DNA of 64,000 nucleotides from a virus, in the IMG/VR virus record IMGVR_UViG_3300025009_000076, positions 1-64,000 of that record. One strand, 5' to 3'. Shown in pieces: positions 43,756 to 52,295 of this stretch (positions are counted from its first letter, which is position 1; each line of letters opens with the position of its first letter). The notes beneath the pieces are model-generated. The model was given only the letters and a program-made list of their open reading frames with translations, was not told the origin of the DNA and did not search any database. Made by a program: the position numbers and the translations under genes.

Positions 43756-43785
43756 AAGAGCTAACAATTAGCTCTTTTTCTTTTC
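43756..43785 (+). terminator. Terminator
   Basis: 9-bp AAGAGCTAA/TTAGCTCTT stem with CAA loop, then TTTCTTTTC. Confidence 0.85.
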
Positions 43786-43838
43786 TCTCCAATCCATTAA
43801 AAATCCATTTTTATAGCATAAATAGAGATATAAAAACC

Positions 43839-43866
43839 TTGACTTTAAGTCATAAATCGTTATACT
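43839..43866 (+). promoter_or_regulatory. Sigma-A promoter
   Basis: TTGACT (43839-43844), 16-bp spacer, TATACT (43861-43866). Drives the 50-residue gene. Confidence 0.75.
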
Positions 43867-43906
43867 TATATTATAAATTGTTTCAAATTTGAAGGGAGTT
43901 TTTCAA

Positions 43907-44059
43907 ATGAAATACGAAGTAACTAAAAAATTCATCGGCGGGATCTTAAAGGGATTAAATCACACTAGCATTACCTCAGTAAAATTCGAAGTTGGATTCA
44001 CCTGTAGGGATTCAATCGGAGGCAGTCCTTATAAAATAATTTCCTGTAATCCAGTGTAA
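43907..44059 (+). CDS. Small protein of 50 residues
   Basis: Frame MKYEVTKKFIGGILKGLNHT followed by a beta-strand pattern and CR..SC near the end. GAAGGGAG precedes ATG 43907. Followed by a terminator-like hairpin. Function unknown. Confidence 0.7.
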   Translation: MKYEVTKKFIGGILKGLNHTSITSVKFEVGFTCRDSIGGSPYKIISCNPV

Positions 44060-44064
44060 ACTAA

Positions 44065-44091
44065 AAAGGAAGGGTAAAACCTTCCTTTAAT
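44065..44091 (+). terminator. Weak terminator or attenuator hairpin
   Basis: 9-bp AAAGGAAGG/CCTTCCTTT stem but only three T after it before AATAAT; the next gene lies 23 bases on, so some readthrough is likely. Confidence 0.6.
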
Positions 44092-44113
44092 AATTTGAAG
44101 GAGTGATAAACAA

Positions 44114-44461
44114 ATGTTTAAACCAGTAACAACCAAACAAACTAATAAAATGTCTCAAAACTATAAAAAATTCATTTCTACACTATTCGGAGTTGAGGCA
44201 ATCGGAGCCACAAAGCAAGAAGCTGAACAAAATTTATATGATCTCATTAACTGGAATACAAAGCAATTCAGAAAATACTTTCAGCATGAAAATATAATTG
44301 CTATATTATCAAATAGTCCTTACGATCTTAATCAATATCATTATTCTTATATTCGAGAAGGAAGGGAGTCGGGAACAACCATATTCGATGCAATAAGCGA
44401 CAAGGAAGCAATAAATAAAGCTCAGAGATATTTTGATGAATACATAGGATGTTCAAATTAA
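44114..44461 (+). CDS. Hypothetical protein
   Basis: Protein of 115 residues with an AIGATKQEAEQNLYDL segment and a second DKEAINKAQRYF helix, the shape of a small RNase-HI/DsRBD-like or HicB-like repeat, not specific. GAAGGAGTG precedes the ATG. Probably read through from the 50-residue gene. Confidence 0.68.
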   Translation: MFKPVTTKQTNKMSQNYKKFISTLFGVEAIGATKQEAEQNLYDLINWNTKQFRKYFQHENIIAILSNSPYDLNQYHYSYIREGRESGTTIFDAISDKEAINKAQRYFDEYIGCSN

Positions 44462-44485
44462 GACTCTTAGGAGTCTTTTTCTTTG
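44460..44485 (+). terminator. Terminator
   Basis: 7-bp AAGACTC/GAGTCTT stem with TTAG loop, then TTTCTTTG. Confidence 0.82.
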
Positions 44486-44632
44486 TCTTGCTATAAAGTT
44501 TTACCTTAAACATATTCTAGTGCCTAAAAAGTGCCATTATGGGCCTTAAAATTAAATATAATTACTATTTGACGTTTATATTTGTTCTATGGTATTATAT
44601 CAATAAGAAATAAATTCAGGAGGTTATTACTT

Positions 44633-45124
44633 ATGAAAAAATATGATTTCGTAAAAATTCCAAACATCGGCGTAGGTAAAATTGAAAACATTTGGGACAA
44701 CAAAGACGTTGAAGTTATTATTTGTGGTACTAAATACTATAGGGATTTAACCGAGGATAGGCCAGACATAGGAAACGTTGAACCTGCCACGGAAAAAGAA
44801 TACATAGAATTTATTAAATTCATGGTTAAAGAACTAACCGCAAAGTCTAAAAATAAAAGGAGCGAAGCAACAGAATATAATAAGGAAGTTGATGGAGAAG
44901 CCACAAAGCGAAAAGGAAAAGTAAGTGTAATAAATGGTCAGTATGCTTTTGGATTATGTGAGAATTCAATATCTAGTCATCATAGAGAATTATTGTCTGA
45001 TGCTAAGAAAGCAAAGGAGTTAAAAGAAAAACTTAAAAAAGAAATTGCATGGTATAAACATAGGGATAAATTAATAAAAGAGGCTGAAAAGGAAAGAAAG
45101 AATAGAGAAAAGAACGCAGGGTAA
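44633..45124 (+). CDS. Hypothetical basic protein
   Basis: Protein of 163 residues starting MKKYDFVKIPNIGVGKIENI (a KOW-like beta start), with a long Lys/Glu helix at the C-terminus. GGAGG precedes ATG 44633. A TTGACG, 18 bp, TATTAT promoter lies near 44569-44598. Function unknown. Confidence 0.72.
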   Translation: MKKYDFVKIPNIGVGKIENIWDNKDVEVIICGTKYYRDLTEDRPDIGNVEPATEKEYIEFIKFMVKELTAKSKNKRSEATEYNKEVDGEATKRKGKVSVINGQYAFGLCENSISSHHRELLSDAKKAKELKEKLKKEIAWYKHRDKLIKEAEKERKNREKNAG

Positions 45125-45645
45125 ACCATCTAAAGACTAGAAATAAAATTCTAGTCTTTTTTATGTTCATTCAGCCCGATCAACTCATTTCCCCATTTAA
45201 ATCCTTGACAAACCAAAAACACACCCACAAAAACGGCCTTTCCTGCCCTCAGATTGTATTACCCTTTATAATCTTACCTAGTATACCTTTTAAACGTCTC
45301 AGAATCAAAATACATCAATTATCCCTGCTAATCTAGGCTATTTTATCCAAGATCCCATTCAAATCTAAAAATAATATTAATTATATAGTAATACTGAGCA
45401 AACAATAGTAATCAATAGATAATGTCATATAATCCACTGTAAATAGGCTAAAACATGGTTATTTGAGAGTATACAATATTATTTTAAGTATGTTATACTT
45501 AAGAGTACCATAAATACAAAAATAAATTGAAAGGAGATAGAGAGATTTTAATTAATATTTTTGGTTATACATAAGTAGGTTTTTATTGATAATGGGATAA
45601 TGGGTTGATAAATAAAATTATAAAAAGAAAGAGGATGAATAATTA
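45125..45645 (+). other. Gene-free spacer before the HNH gene
   Basis: Holds the terminator at 45132-45163, a TATACT box near 45492 and AAGGAG near 45532. After that ribosome site a nine-codon frame begins at AUU and ends FGYT-stop, similar to the leader frame near 36650. No gene of normal size. Confidence 0.45.
45132..45163 (+). terminator. Terminator
   Basis: 11-bp AAAGACTAGAA/TTCTAGTCTTT stem followed by TTTTA. Confidence 0.85.
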
Positions 45646-46701
45646 ATGCCAAAATTAGTATCTTATGAAGAAAATCACAGAATTAATGAAAATGAAGAAT
45701 TGGAAAAGTTATGCAGTAAACATTATATCTATTTCCCTGAAGAAAGTTCTTGGTTTCCTTGTAATGATAAATATTTTAATAAAAATCCAACAAATACTAA
45801 AGACGGCTTAAATGGACTATGTAAAAAATGTTTAGGTAAAAATAGTAAAAAATACAATAAACCTAAAAAACCTAAAAACATAATACCAGAAAGATTACAA
45901 CAAACTTATGAAAATATGAGACAAAGATGCTACAATCCTAATGCAAAAAGTTATAAATATTATGGGGATAAAGGAGTTATTATTTGTGATGAATGGTTAA
46001 AAGATAGAAAAACTTTTTATAATTGGGCTTTGTCTAATGGTTATGAAGAAAATCTAACTATTGATAGAAAAGATACTAACGGAAATTACGAACCAAATAA
46101 TTGTAGATGGATAACTCATAAAGAGCAACAAAACAATAAAACAAATAACGTATTTATTGAACACGAAGGGGAAGTAAAAACAGTATCACAATGGAGTGAA
46201 GAAACTGGAATTAGTGGTAACTCTATAAAAGGAAGATATGAGAAAGGGAAAAATATTATGGAAGATTATTTCCACATAAAAATAAGTATAAACGGAGAGA
46301 TAAAAACACTAATAGAATTATCGGAAGAATATGAAATACCATATTCAGCAATGTTAGATAGATACCACAAAGGCTGTAGTTCAGAAGATTTAATTAGGGA
46401 TCTTGAACCAAGAGAGACTAAACATATAGAAATTAACGGAGAAATACATACGATTACGGAATGGGCCGAAATTTCAGGTCTAACAAGAGAAATAATTATA
46501 AATAGAATAGCTTATGGATGGAATATAAATGATTTATTAAAACCTAGAACAAGAGAGGGTAGAAAGAAGTATATAGAAATAAATGGGACTAGTCACACAG
46601 TTCCAGAATGGTGTGATATTATTGGAATAAGTCCTGTTGGAATGTATAATAGAATTAAGAAAGGACTAAAAGGAAATGATTTATTAGCACCAGCAAAGTA
46701 A
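45646..46701 (+). CDS. HNH-type protein with four helix-turn-helix repeats
   Basis: Protein of 351 residues. N-terminal zinc site (CKKC). Residues about 90-165 carry MRQRCYNPNAKSYKYYG and LTIDRKDTNGNYEPNNCRWI, a phage HNH-like nuclease pattern. Then four repeats of about 45 residues, each [F/Y]IEINGE..T..EW.E..GI....I..R...G....DLL, look like tandem helix-turn-helix units. Likely a mobile endonuclease reading a long target. GAGGATG precedes the ATG. Confidence 0.8.
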   Translation: MPKLVSYEENHRINENEELEKLCSKHYIYFPEESSWFPCNDKYFNKNPTNTKDGLNGLCKKCLGKNSKKYNKPKKPKNIIPERLQQTYENMRQRCYNPNAKSYKYYGDKGVIICDEWLKDRKTFYNWALSNGYEENLTIDRKDTNGNYEPNNCRWITHKEQQNNKTNNVFIEHEGEVKTVSQWSEETGISGNSIKGRYEKGKNIMEDYFHIKISINGEIKTLIELSEEYEIPYSAMLDRYHKGCSSEDLIRDLEPRETKHIEINGEIHTITEWAEISGLTREIIINRIAYGWNINDLLKPRTREGRKKYIEINGTSHTVPEWCDIIGISPVGMYNRIKKGLKGNDLLAPAK

Positions 46702-46710
46702 TTAAATAAA

Positions 46711-46750
46711 AGACAAAAAGACTAAGTATAAATATCTAGTCTTTTTGTCT
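46711..46750 (+). terminator. Long-stem terminator
   Basis: Perfect 14-bp AGACAAAAAGACTA/TAGTCTTTTTGTCT stem with a 12-base loop. Confidence 0.85.
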
Positions 46751-46827
46751 TCAGAAGCTTTAAATTGTTTATAAAATATCTACAATAAAATAGGACTCCA
46801 TAAACAAGTAATATATAAAAGTTTTCC

Positions 46828-46856
46828 TTGACTTATTTAGTTCATTACTATAAAAT
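46828..46856 (+). promoter_or_regulatory. Sigma-A promoter of a long structured leader
   Basis: TTGACT (46828-46833), 17-bp spacer, TAAAAT (46851-46856). Expected start near 46863. Confidence 0.7.
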
Positions 46857-46862
46857 AGGGAA

Positions 46863-47404
46863 CATAAGAGGGAGCAAACAAAAACCTCTTAGCACTTAGA
46901 AAAGTCAACTATTCACTTGAATCGAAAAATAAATGTACATAAGGAGGGCCAACAATCACAAAGTATCTTGTGGCGTGACTAGGAAAACAACCTAGCATGA
47001 ATTCTTTAAAAAGAGTTGAGATGATCTTTGAAAACTGAATTAAGAGACTAGCCAGCCAACACTTGTCAAATAACATACATTAGAGTATTCTATCTTAGAA
47101 TATCCTCTGAGGGTTATAATCAAGAACGTGGTAAAAAATTCGAGTGCGATATGGGCTAGTATAAATTTCTTTTATCTTATCTAATTCTCTATCCTTTCTA
47201 AATTCTAGCATATGGGATATTCCCTCTATATCAAAATTTTCTTAACAGCGTCCCTTAGTCGAATGATGATCTAAGACAGCCAAAAGAAAATAAAGATACA
47301 CGGAATACAAAATATGTTAGATTTTATAAAGGATAGAGGAAAGGATAAAAACATTCTAGGGATATGCTCCTGTTAGTGCCTACTCAAAAGGAGTATGATA
47401 ATTT
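46863..47404 (+). ncRNA. Candidate structured leader or free RNA of about 540 bases
   Basis: No gene of normal size, but many pairings: AAGAGG/CCTCTT (about 46869-46892), CACAA/TTGTG (about 46978-46993), CTAGG/CCTAG (about 46999-47015); a domain closed by ACTAGCC/GGCTAGT (47047-47160) with CACTTG/CGAGTG inside and a 13-bp hairpin at 47080-47110; CTCTATCCTTT/AAAGGATAGAG (47187-47197 with 47328-47338); CTTAG/CTAAG; and AGCATAT/ATATGCT. After AAGGAGGG (about 46940) a seven-codon frame starts at AUC. May be a regulatory leader of the gene at 47405. Confidence 0.5.
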
Positions 47405-47680
47405 ATGATAGCTTTAATTTCTTCTGATTATATCGTTAAAAATCACTTCGAGGAAATTGTGGATAATTTTCCTCAATTAAAGGTATTCAATACTAACGAT
47501 GAAATAATCAGAAACGAAGAAAATTATAACCAATTCGATCAAATTTGTTTTTGTAATTTCGAAATAACAGCCTACACTTCTATGAAAATTTCGAAATATG
47601 CTCCAGAAAAGAAAATACAATTTTCTGATTTATACAGTTTGAAAAATTATCTTTGCAAATTAAAAAACATTCTTAACTAA
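47405..47680 (+). CDS. Hypothetical protein behind the long leader
   Basis: Protein of 91 residues starting MIALISSDYIVKNHFEEIVD, with an alternating strand-helix pattern like a small Rossmann-type domain (FDQICFCNFEITAY). AAAGGAG precedes the ATG by 11 bases. No family recognised. Confidence 0.7.
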   Translation: MIALISSDYIVKNHFEEIVDNFPQLKVFNTNDEIIRNEENYNQFDQICFCNFEITAYTSMKISKYAPEKKIQFSDLYSLKNYLCKLKNILN

Positions 47681-47889
47681 AAATTAAAATGTAGGCATTA
47701 ACAAAAGCATATCCCTTAAGCAAAAAAAGAGAGAATTAACCTAAAACATTCTACTAAATCCCTTCAGTTTATTCATTATTACTATTTAATCATAACAATT
47801 GCTTTAAACTTGCATAACAAAATTAAAATGCAGGTTGTTGTAATTTAATGCTAAATTGTCTATGCTATAGGCTGAAGGGATTGAATTTT

Positions 47890-47940
47890 CCATAAGGTGT
47901 GAGCTTATAACAATTGGAGTTTAGACCTTGTGCAAAAATT
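47890..47940 (+). promoter_or_regulatory. Leader hairpin with ATAACA loop
   Basis: AAGGT/ACCTT stem with TTATAACAATTGG in the loop, ahead of the gene at 47965. First clear member of the hairpin family seen to the right. Confidence 0.45.
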
Positions 47941-47964
47941 TAAGAATGAAAGAGGTTGTGTAAA

Positions 47965-48153
47965 ATGGCAAAGGTAAGAGAATTAAAACTTTACACTTTA
48001 GAAACTACTAATTATCTCGCAGTGGTAGAAGCTCATACAAAAGCTGAAGCCATCGAAAAAAGTGATTTCACAAAAAGTCAAGTAATTGTCAGGGAGGCCA
48101 CGGAAGAAGATATAAACTATTTAAAAGCAATGGGAGGGTATATAGTTAGGTAA
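47965..48153 (+). CDS. Small protein
   Basis: Protein of 62 residues starting MAKVRELKLYTLETTNYLAV, followed by a helix (KAEAIEKS) and a strand, resembling small phage proteins with a DpnD/PcfM-like half. AAAGAGG precedes ATG 47965. Function unknown. Confidence 0.7.
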   Translation: MAKVRELKLYTLETTNYLAVVEAHTKAEAIEKSDFTKSQVIVREATEEDINYLKAMGGYIVR

Positions 48154-48297
48154 AATCATAATCCATTAAAAAAGACAATTTATGGGAAATGAAGTGCTTT
48201 ATAATACTGGATTATAGAGCACTTTGAATTTTATTAAACTATGTACTAAGCAAAAATAATTAGTTTGTATTTTAGTAAAATAAAAGGAGTGGTCAGA

Positions 48298-48552
48298 ATG
48301 ACAAAAGATACCATTCAGGCACTAAATGAAAACAAACGATTCACTATAACCATGATGAATAAAAATGGTTATACAGTCATGAGAAAATTTTCTACCATTC
48401 AATCCTGCAAGACCTTTGCAAAACATTTTCCTTTGTCTGTATTCTTCGCTTGGATTTATGACAAGTCAAAGGACGCTATAATAATGCAAAATAATTATAG
48501 CGACAAGTTATATAAATGTAACGAAGAATCATTTATTCCTTATTGGTGTTAG
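48298..48552 (+). CDS. Small protein
   Basis: Protein of 84 residues starting MTKDTIQALNENKRFTITMM. AAAAGGAGTGG precedes ATG 48298. A hairpin (AAGTGCTTTATAAT/ATTATAGAGCACTT) lies upstream at about 48199-48230. No motif recognised. Confidence 0.7.
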   Translation: MTKDTIQALNENKRFTITMMNKNGYTVMRKFSTIQSCKTFAKHFPLSVFFAWIYDKSKDAIIMQNNYSDKLYKCNEESFIPYWC

Positions 48553-48573
48553 CCCCTTAAAGTTTGTTTGCCT

Positions 48574-48624
48574 CTAGCAACAAAATCAAAATAACAGCAT
48601 AAAAATTTTGTTGCTAGTGTCGAG
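48574..48624 (+). promoter_or_regulatory. Leader hairpin with ATAACA loop and TCGAG
   Basis: Perfect 13-bp stem (48574-48586 with 48605-48617), loop contains AAATAACAG, followed by TGTCGAG and then AGAAGGAG of the DUF262 gene. Confidence 0.6.
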
Positions 48625-48646
48625 TAAATTAGAAGGAGTGGTTAAA

Positions 48647-49870
48647 ATGGCAAGAAGAAAACCAACCACAATGTCATGGAATATCAAGCAAATTAACACT
48701 ATGATCAATAAGGGAACAATCCTCTTTACTCATCCTTTACAACGTCCTACGGGCCAATGGGAGCAAGCAGACAAATCCTTATTAGTTGATTCTCTTTTAA
48801 CCCTCTATTGTCCAGATTGTTTCGCCATCAAGGAAAAGACAGAGAATGGAAATACATACAGCATCATTGATGGTCTTCAAAGGTTATCGACTATTCATGA
48901 ACTTCTAGCAGACAAATTAACTATGACAGAATTAGAAGACTTTTGCCTAGACGCTACCGGAAATGAAGTCTATAACATTTCAGGCAAAACATGGTCACAA
49001 TTTCCCGAAGAAGTTCAAAACGAAATAATGGGTTATACTTTAGGTCTTAAAGTTTTTGAAATCGAAGAGGGAGACGACGAAGAGTCAATCATTGAAGAAA
49101 TCTTTTACCGCCTTAATAACGGTAAAGGAATGTCACTAGAGCATAAAGCACTAGTAAAAGCTAGTCATAAGGTGCAAAAGTTTGTTCACAGAATTGCGAC
49201 AGAACACAAATTATTCACCAACAGTGCAAAGTATTCTGAAAAAGCGGTTAAAAAATCAGATATTCCAATGACCATTATGCAAGCAATTCTTCTTATCTCA
49301 AGGTTAGATTATCCTAGCCTAGCAGCAAAGGACATTGAACTGGTATTCTCAAAGAATGAAATAACAGATCAAGTCCTAGCACTTGTGGAAAAATCCTTTG
49401 ACTTAATTGCTACAGCATTTCCAGAACAGCATAAATTTGTTACAAAAATCAACATTGTTTCAATGGCCTATTTGTTTGCTAATAGTCTTAATCATGATCA
49501 AACAATTGTTAATCTTTTGAGATATGTTAATCAAGAGATTAAACCAGGGGACGCTTATAAAGGATATACTGGCTCTGGTAATGTTAAAAAAGAAAAAACC
49601 ATTAATAGACTTAAAGGTATTCTTAAATTATGCGGTGTTAATGACATTGGATTACCGATAGTGGAAGAAGTCGAAGTTGAGCAAAAATTAGAACAAGAAA
49701 TAATTGTTGAAGAACAACCGCAACAAACTGAAAACCTTGATTCTGCTATAACAGTGACCCCAGAAGAGTTCAGCGAAAATCAAGAAGAGCAACCGGAAGA
49801 AAATGAAACATCAGACCAAAACCAAGAAGATGCTCAAGCAATTCTAAACATCATTGACAATGTTGCTTAA
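48647..49870 (+). CDS. DUF262/ParB-like protein
   Basis: Protein of 407 residues. HPLQRPTGQW near residue 30 and IIDGLQRLSTI near residue 73 match the QR and DGxQR signatures of DUF262 (GmrSD-N/ParB-like) domains, which bind or hydrolyse nucleotides in some restriction systems. A Glu/Gln-rich acidic tail ends the protein. AGAAGGAGTGG precedes ATG 48647. In a phage it may act against host defence or in DNA modification; unproven. Confidence 0.85.
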   Translation: MARRKPTTMSWNIKQINTMINKGTILFTHPLQRPTGQWEQADKSLLVDSLLTLYCPDCFAIKEKTENGNTYSIIDGLQRLSTIHELLADKLTMTELEDFCLDATGNEVYNISGKTWSQFPEEVQNEIMGYTLGLKVFEIEEGDDEESIIEEIFYRLNNGKGMSLEHKALVKASHKVQKFVHRIATEHKLFTNSAKYSEKAVKKSDIPMTIMQAILLISRLDYPSLAAKDIELVFSKNEITDQVLALVEKSFDLIATAFPEQHKFVTKINIVSMAYLFANSLNHDQTIVNLLRYVNQEIKPGDAYKGYTGSGNVKKEKTINRLKGILKLCGVNDIGLPIVEEVEVEQKLEQEIIVEEQPQQTENLDSAITVTPEEFSENQEEQPEENETSDQNQEDAQAILNIIDNVA

Positions 49871-49893
49871 TCATTAAATAATTGTATCTGGAA

Positions 49894-49938
49894 GCTAGAC
49901 AATAACAATGTTAACTTGCTATTGTCTAGCATTCGAGG
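49894..49938 (+). promoter_or_regulatory. Leader hairpin with ATAACA and TTCGAGG
   Basis: Perfect 11-bp stem (49894-49904 with 49920-49930), ATAACAATG spanning stem and loop, directly followed by ATTCGAGGTAAAGTT and then AAAGGAGG. Confidence 0.62.
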
Positions 49939-49969
49939 TAAAGTTATTATATTCAAAGGAGGTCAAACA

Positions 49970-50278
49970 ATGCAATTCTTAACCCACTACGAGCGTTATA
50001 ACGTGTCAAAATGGGAGCAACGTCAAATCATGCCACAATCTAATTTTATAGCCTTAAACAATTCATTTATGAACCACAATTCTTCTCTAATCGGTTTCCA
50101 AATTGAACATGAAGAAAAACGAGTACATTATTCAGTTAGTAATATGTTTCTCGAAAGGTTGCAAGCTCAATTCCCTGATAACTGGCTTGATATTCTAAAT
50201 GACGGTATGGTTTATGAGTTCAAACAGTGGGAGCGTGGTATTTATTCTAATATGTATCAAGAGGGATTTTTTAGTTAG
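49970..50278 (+). CDS. Hypothetical protein
   Basis: Protein of 102 residues starting MQFLTHYERYNVSKWEQRQI. AAAGGAGG precedes ATG 49970. No motif recognised. Confidence 0.7.
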   Translation: MQFLTHYERYNVSKWEQRQIMPQSNFIALNNSFMNHNSSLIGFQIEHEEKRVHYSVSNMFLERLQAQFPDNWLDILNDGMVYEFKQWERGIYSNMYQEGFFS

Positions 50279-50451
50279 TAAAATACATTACCTAAACTAA
50301 AAAATAATTATTTAGAGAATTAGCCTTAATTCTCTTCTAAGTTCATGAAAAAAGTGATATAATATATATCATAAGGCTATGAAATTAGAAGGCAATTGTG
50401 GAAAATATCTATAACAGTTGGCCTAGAATAAATCAAAGGAGCGTGTATATT

Positions 50452-50847
50452 ATGCAAAAAGTAACTGAAGCAGAATTCCAAAACCTTTTAAACCAAAATA
50501 ACTATTCTTTAAAAGGTCTTGAAAATTATGAAATTGTTCCAGACTTCACACCTGTCGGAAACAAAATTATTGATTCATGTTTACATTCAAGGGTTAAAGA
50601 TTGTGGAAGTACATTATACTTTGGAGGCTATACTAATTCAGGTTGTTACTCATTCCAAATTATGGTCAATAAATCCTATAACACGACTGCACTATTCGTT
50701 GACGGATACAGGGCAGTATTGACTGACAATGATTCCCATAACATTTACACTTATTGCGAAGGTGATATTTCTGTTGAATCGTTCGGAAGTATCGAAGAAT
50801 ATCAAGTAGGAATTGCTGAAGCACTAGAATTTTATGAGGTTAATTAA
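50452..50847 (+). CDS. Hypothetical protein
   Basis: Protein of 131 residues starting MQKVTEAEFQNLLNQNNYSL, beta-rich in the middle. AAAGGAGCGTG precedes ATG 50452. A TATAAT-like box lies near 50356 and ATAACAG near 50411 in a G+C-poor leader. Function unknown. Confidence 0.7.
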   Translation: MQKVTEAEFQNLLNQNNYSLKGLENYEIVPDFTPVGNKIIDSCLHSRVKDCGSTLYFGGYTNSGCYSFQIMVNKSYNTTALFVDGYRAVLTDNDSHNIYTYCEGDISVESFGSIEEYQVGIAEALEFYEVN

Positions 50848-50867
50848 TAAAGGAGAGTGGACGCTAA

Positions 50868-51116
50868 ATGATCACAATTATTAAATTAACCCATACCCTA
50901 GATGAAATCAAACCTAAATTTGATAACTGGAATGAACTTTCCAAAACTCAAAGAGATTTTCTTGAATCCTATAACGAATTCAGAATAACAAATTATGGTC
51001 AAGAAATGCTAGTATATGAAGGAAGACAAATTATTGCTAGTTGTTCAACATCAATAACTTATCATGATAAAATAGTTATTGACAGCATATGGACAAAAGA
51101 AGGTAAAATATTATAA
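50868..51116 (+). CDS. Small protein
   Basis: Protein of 82 residues starting MITIIKLTHTLDEIKPKFDN. AAAGGAGAG precedes the ATG. Same transcript as its neighbour, 20 bases apart. Function unknown. Confidence 0.7.
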   Translation: MITIIKLTHTLDEIKPKFDNWNELSKTQRDFLESYNEFRITNYGQEMLVYEGRQIIASCSTSITYHDKIVIDSIWTKEGKIL

Positions 51117-51137
51117 CCATTCTTTATCTCGACAGTG

Positions 51138-51185
51138 GGCAGGTAACATTATAACAATAACAAATGTTATTTGCCTAGTTTCGAA
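51138..51185 (+). promoter_or_regulatory. Leader hairpin with ATAACAATAACA loop
   Basis: 13-bp stem with two G-T pairs (51138-51150 with 51163-51175). The whole loop is ATAACAATAACA. TAGTTTCGAA follows, then AAAAGGAAG. No T-run, so not a terminator. Confidence 0.65.
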
Positions 51186-51209
51186 ATTAAGAAAAGGAAG
51201 TGTATTTTA

Positions 51210-51452
51210 ATGAAAAATTTTGTAATTAATAACGTGAATATGATTAAAGAAGATTTTTCGCAAATGATTAACTATGTAGGGTCAAGAGCTATAGCATTGT
51301 CCGAAGTAGAAGAAGGTATTGCAATTAATACTTCTAGCCCTTCAAACGAAAAAGATGTTCATAGTAGTATTGTGTTTTTCTTTGAAAAATGGAATAATGC
51401 TTATAAATTAGATTATGAAAGGAAAGACATATTGATTACTTGGAGGGAATAA
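51210..51452 (+). CDS. Small protein
   Basis: Protein of 80 residues starting MKNFVINNVNMIKEDFSQMI. AAAAGGAAG precedes ATG 51210. Function unknown. Confidence 0.68.
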   Translation: MKNFVINNVNMIKEDFSQMINYVGSRAIALSEVEEGIAINTSSPSNEKDVHSSIVFFFEKWNNAYKLDYERKDILITWRE

Positions 51453-51500
51453 CCCGACCAAACACGAATTTTAAGCTAAATATGAAAGGAAGTTTTTGGA

Positions 51501-51695
51501 ATGTATGAAATTAATGTATCTTTAAACGGTTATCATTTATTTGCTACTCATGAAAGGTCTCTAACCAATGAAAATATGTTTAAACATGCGTTAGAAATTT
51601 TCAAAGAAAAATTTCCAGAATCAGAAGGTTATCAAATATCAGCTTCCTTATTGCAACCTAGAACTAGTAAAATATTAGATATTAATAAATTTTAA
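51501..51695 (+). CDS. Small protein
   Basis: Protein of 64 residues starting MYEINVSLNGYHLFATHERS, a strand-helix-strand pattern. GAAAGGAAG precedes the ATG. Function unknown. Confidence 0.68.
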   Translation: MYEINVSLNGYHLFATHERSLTNENMFKHALEIFKEKFPESEGYQISASLLQPRTSKILDINKF

Positions 51696-51725
51696 CATGA
51701 AATCTAATTTTGATTGTATGGAAAT

Positions 51726-51770
51726 AGGGCGAAGTGATATAACAATAACAGGACTTCGCCTTGATTCGAG
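51726..51770 (+). promoter_or_regulatory. Leader hairpin with ATAACAATAACA loop and TTCGAG
   Basis: 10-bp AGGGCGAAGT/ACTTCGCCTT stem (51726-51735 with 51753-51762); loop GATATAACAATAACAGG; TTCGAG at 51765-51770; AGAAGGAG follows 18 bases later. Confidence 0.65.
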
Positions 51771-51803
51771 ACTATTAAAATTAGAAGGAGAGTGTTTTAG
51801 ATT

Positions 51804-52241
51804 ATGAACGCAATGGCAGAAGCATTAAATAAGGCGCAAATAAAAGCAAATGATTTTGAGGATAAACAAGTCGATGAGAAAGCAATTGAAGCAGAAATGC
51901 AAATTGATTTTCTCGAAACATGGTTGAAATTACTTGAAAGAAATGCTTCTGAAAAGGAAAAGTATAACTTTGTGATAAAGCATGGTTTTGTATCAGTTTT
52001 ACAATTTAACCTGCATATGTCATGCATGGAAGATGTTCATAACCTGAAGGATATCTTAGATGATATTCGATATGATATTTCAGCCAGTGAAATTGCAGAA
52101 CGTGAAAAAGAAATAACAGAGAAAGAGGCAATGGCAAAGAATATCAAGAACTTGTTTTATTACAAAATGATTCTAAGGGGTTTAGGTAAAAAGGATATTA
52201 CTCCTTATGGAGAGGATATTTTGAAAAGAAAACTAACATAA
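51804..52241 (+). CDS. Helical hypothetical protein
   Basis: Protein of 145 residues, nearly all helical and charged (DEKAIEAEMQIDFLETWLKL). AGAAGGAGAG precedes the ATG. Function unknown. Confidence 0.7.
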   Translation: MNAMAEALNKAQIKANDFEDKQVDEKAIEAEMQIDFLETWLKLLERNASEKEKYNFVIKHGFVSVLQFNLHMSCMEDVHNLKDILDDIRYDISASEIAEREKEITEKEAMAKNIKNLFYYKMILRGLGKKDITPYGEDILKRKLT

Positions 52242-52258
52242 AACCAAACTTTTATATG

Positions 52259-52295
52259 ACAGAGCGAGAAATAAAAATAATTTATCTCGCTCTGT
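52259..52295 (+). terminator. 11-bp hairpin after the helical gene
   Basis: Perfect ACAGAGCGAGA/TCTCGCTCTGT stem with a 15-base A/T loop. A TATAAT box near 52321 suggests a new transcript begins after it. Its loop lacks ATAACA, unlike the leader hairpins. Confidence 0.6.
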
